Assembly (NCBI GenBank): GCA_003527555.1
Contig: DPWT01000241.1
Location: 1 to 6,831, forward strand
DNA length: 6,831 nt
Origin: Verrucomicrobiales bacterium
GTDB lineage: Bacteria; Verrucomicrobiota; Verrucomicrobiia; Verrucomicrobiales; Akkermansiaceae
Direction: 5' to 3'
A model generated the notes under the pieces. The model was given only the letters and a program-made list of their open reading frames with translations. It did not search any database and had not been told where the DNA came from. Made by a program: the position numbers and the translations under genes. How positions within the stretch are numbered: position 1 is the stretch's first letter; each line of letters begins with the position of its first letter. Of the stretch, positions 4,858 to 6,831 are shown in pieces.

Positions 4858-6831
4858 ATGCATCAACCAGTAAAGACTAGGCCGTCTAAAAATATTTCGA
4901 TGAAAGGCGTCTTTGTGCGCACATTGTTCTATGGCAATGCTGCTGTGATTTGCAGTCTGAGTGATATCAGTGCGCAAGATGCCTTCAGTCAACTTGATGC
5001 CCTTAATCCATTGGTGGTGACTGGCTCGCAGGTGGTTGAGCCGCTCCGCGATACCCCTGTCCGTACGGAAGTGATCGATGGGAAATACCTGTCCAGAACT
5101 GGAACGCGCTCGTTGGCCGAAGCGGTGGAATACTCGCCTGGGATCCGTGTTAGTACTAATTGTCAAAACTGTAGCGTGCAATCGATTCAGATGTTTGGTC
5201 TCCCGCAACAATACATAGGTATTTTATCTGACGGTCTGCCGAACTTTTCTACCTTGGCGGGTGTATACGGCATAGAGCAAATCCCTGCAGGCACAATTGG
5301 ACAAATTGAAATTGTGAAGGGTGGCGGGTCAGTGCTTTATGGGCCTGGTGCTGTGGCTGGTGTGATCAACTTAATTCCTCGTGAACCTACCCAGACAAGT
5401 GGGCACATTGATATGCGATTTCTTGGATCGCGTGGCGACAATTTTGGGCAGGAGCCAGGTGGATCGTTTTTTGGGCTGTACGATTTAGTCAGCAAAGACG
5501 AGCGTTTTAAGCTGAGTATGTATGGGGGATTTGACCGAATAGACCCGATTGACCGCGATGGGGATGGCTTCACAGATGTATCAAAACGTGATCTTTGGAG
5601 TGGAGGGCTGAGAGCATTATGGAGACCACTGATCGATCACACTTTTACTTTAGATTTATTTGCTTCAGACGAAGATAGGCGCGGCGGGGATATCCTGGCT
5701 TGGGATTTGAAGCCTAATGAAGGTCGTATCTCTGAGGAGATCTTATCTCGCCGCTATGTCTCGACTCTAAAGTGGCAGGCCGATTGGAGTGAGCGTTGGA
5801 GCAGCCGCTTGGCTTACTCATACTCACGAACTGAGCGTGACTCCTACTATGGAGGAACGGGTGCGCTTGGCTCGCCAGATCTGGCTTCGCCCTTCTTTGA
5901 TGCGAGCTGGACTTCAGATCGAGGCTTTGGCACGACGACTGACGATCTGCACTTCTTGGATACATTGTTTGCCTATCAGCCCTCAGAGGAGCACCGCATT
6001 AGCTTTGGTGGTTCGTTTTCGCGGGAAAACCTTACGGATACTCAGCCATCTGTGAATCGCACTCTCGATGAAACATTTCGGAACTTAGGGGTCTTCGTGC
6101 AACATCGGTGGAAGCCAAATGATATTTGGACTTTTGAATACGGAGTCCGTAGTGACTTTAACTCCGAGCTGAATGACCCTATTTTTTCACCTCGTGCTGC
6201 TATTTTATGGTCGCCAAATAATGATCTGAGAGTTCGCGGTGCGATATCAACAGGTTTTCGAGCTCCCGAGCTTTTTGATGAAGACCTGCACATTTCGAAT
6301 GTTGGGGGTGAGCTGCAGACCACTTTTAATGATCCATCACTTGAGGAGGAAAGCTCAGTGACTCTGTCGGTCTCTCCGGAGTGGCAGATCAATGAGAGCT
6401 GGCGCCTAGAAATGAATGCATTCCATACATGGCTTGATGACACTTTTGTCGTGGAGCCGAATGATGATCCGCTCACACCAGGCGTGACAGAATTTATCCG
6501 AACAAATGGTGAATCGTCACGAGTTTATGGAGCTGAGCTCAATCTTGGTTATTTTAGAGACGATTGGAATATCCAGTTTTCATGGGTTCAACAACGCTTG
6601 GAATACGACAACCCTCAATTGGTCCTTGGCGATCCAAATGGTGATCCAGCCGACAATCCAATTTTTTCTAGCACCTACGTGCGGACACCAGAGTCGCTGG
6701 CTCTCTTGCGTTTCACTCATAATGGAGACTGGTTTGACAGCTATGTGACCGCGAAGGCAACTGGGCCTATGAATGTGCCACGGATTTCCTCGGATCCTGC
6801 AACAGGAGATCTAATTGGTAACAAGATGGTT
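4858..6831 (+). CDS. TonB-dependent outer-membrane receptor with Cys-x-x-Cys plug motif (3' end outside window)
   Basis: An uninterrupted reading frame of 658 codons is cut by the window edge. It encodes a second TonB-dependent receptor, in a different family from the BtuB-like one. Visible are a signal peptide ending near ISAQ (about residue 39), a TonB-box-like PLVVTG at 51-56, and a plug domain at about 60-175 with C102-x-x-C105, SDGLPNF and KGGGSVLYGPGAVAGVINL (154-172). Barrel strands follow, with an acidic DRDGDGFTD loop (232-240) and the hallmark FRAPE at 467-471. Receptors with a similar NCxNC plug motif are, as I recall, common in Bacteroidota; their substrate is not firmly known to me, and a metal or metal complex is a guess. 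ATG 4858 is the first ATG after an in-frame TGA at 4771-4773. ATG 4900 (Met15) would give a more typical 25-residue signal peptide; neither has a Shine-Dalgarno sequence. A 10-bp palindrome GTCAGCTGAC (4806-4815) lies in the leader. Perhaps a hundred residues of barrel remain outside the window. Confidence 0.9.
   Translation, partial: MHQPVKTRPSKNISMKGVFVRTLFYGNAAVICSLSDISAQDAFSQLDALNPLVVTGSQVVEPLRDTPVRTEVIDGKYLSRTGTRSLAEAVEYSPGIRVSTNCQNCSVQSIQMFGLPQQYIGILSDGLPNFSTLAGVYGIEQIPAGTIGQIEIVKGGGSVLYGPGAVAGVINLIPREPTQTSGHIDMRFLGSRGDNFGQEPGGSFFGLYDLVSKDERFKLSMYGGFDRIDPIDRDGDGFTDVSKRDLWSGGLRALWRPLIDHTFTLDLFASDEDRRGGDILAWDLKPNEGRISEEILSRRYVSTLKWQADWSERWSSRLAYSYSRTERDSYYGGTGALGSPDLASPFFDASWTSDRGFGTTTDDLHFLDTLFAYQPSEEHRISFGGSFSRENLTDTQPSVNRTLDETFRNLGVFVQHRWKPNDIWTFEYGVRSDFNSELNDPIFSPRAAILWSPNNDLRVRGAISTGFRAPELFDEDLHISNVGGELQTTFNDPSLEEESSVTLSVSPEWQINESWRLEMNAFHTWLDDTFVVEPNDDPLTPGVTEFIRTNGESSRVYGAELNLGYFRDDWNIQFSWVQQRLEYDNPQLVLGDPNGDPADNPIFSSTYVRTPESLALLRFTHNGDWFDSYVTAKATGPMNVPRISSDPATGDLIGNKMV

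Noticed and set aside
4807..5211. 134-codon minus-strand open frame
   Set aside because: It is antisense to the signal peptide and plug of the second receptor, whose frame is clearly coding; the antisense product shows no domain.

Overview
The window reads as a piece of a Gram-negative chromosome, most likely from the Verrucomicrobiota (inference). Two genes encode TonB-dependent outer-membrane receptors. A third encodes a membrane-anchored c-type cytochrome of the planctomycete/verrucomicrobial kind, fused to DUF2231-like membrane helices and leucine-rich repeats, a combination I associate with the PVC group. None of the four start codons has a recognisable Shine-Dalgarno sequence.

Layout. 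Positions 1-2135 hold a complete minus-strand cobalamin-uptake unit, read from right to left: a cobalamin riboswitch (about 1991-2135), a small hairpin before the start codon (1957-1973), a BtuB-like TonB-dependent receptor (74-1939) and a strong intrinsic terminator (19-53). Diverging from it on the plus strand is a small DksA/TraR-type zinc-finger protein (2285-2632). This converges, across a 38-nt gap, with a large minus-strand gene (2671-4590). Its product carries, in order, an FHA domain, five predicted membrane helices, a c-type cytochrome domain and leucine-rich repeats. The 267-nt divergent region 4591-4857 holds a nested inverted-repeat structure resembling a three-way junction (4629-4690), a possible -10 box (4694-4699) and a perfect 22-bp palindrome (4727-4748). 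A second TonB-dependent receptor starts at 4858 on the plus strand and runs off the right edge after 658 codons.

How the genes may work together. The left unit is self-contained: B12 scarcity, sensed by the riboswitch, should raise expression of the B12 receptor. The second receptor belongs to a different family. Its plug carries a Cys-x-x-Cys pair and an early barrel loop carries a calcium-loop-like acidic motif, so its substrate may be a metal or metal complex (inference). The FHA-cytochrome protein is the most unusual item: its predicted topology puts a phosphothreonine-reading domain in the cytoplasm and a haem domain in the periplasm. I see no CRISPR array, tRNA, rRNA, transposase or phage gene.
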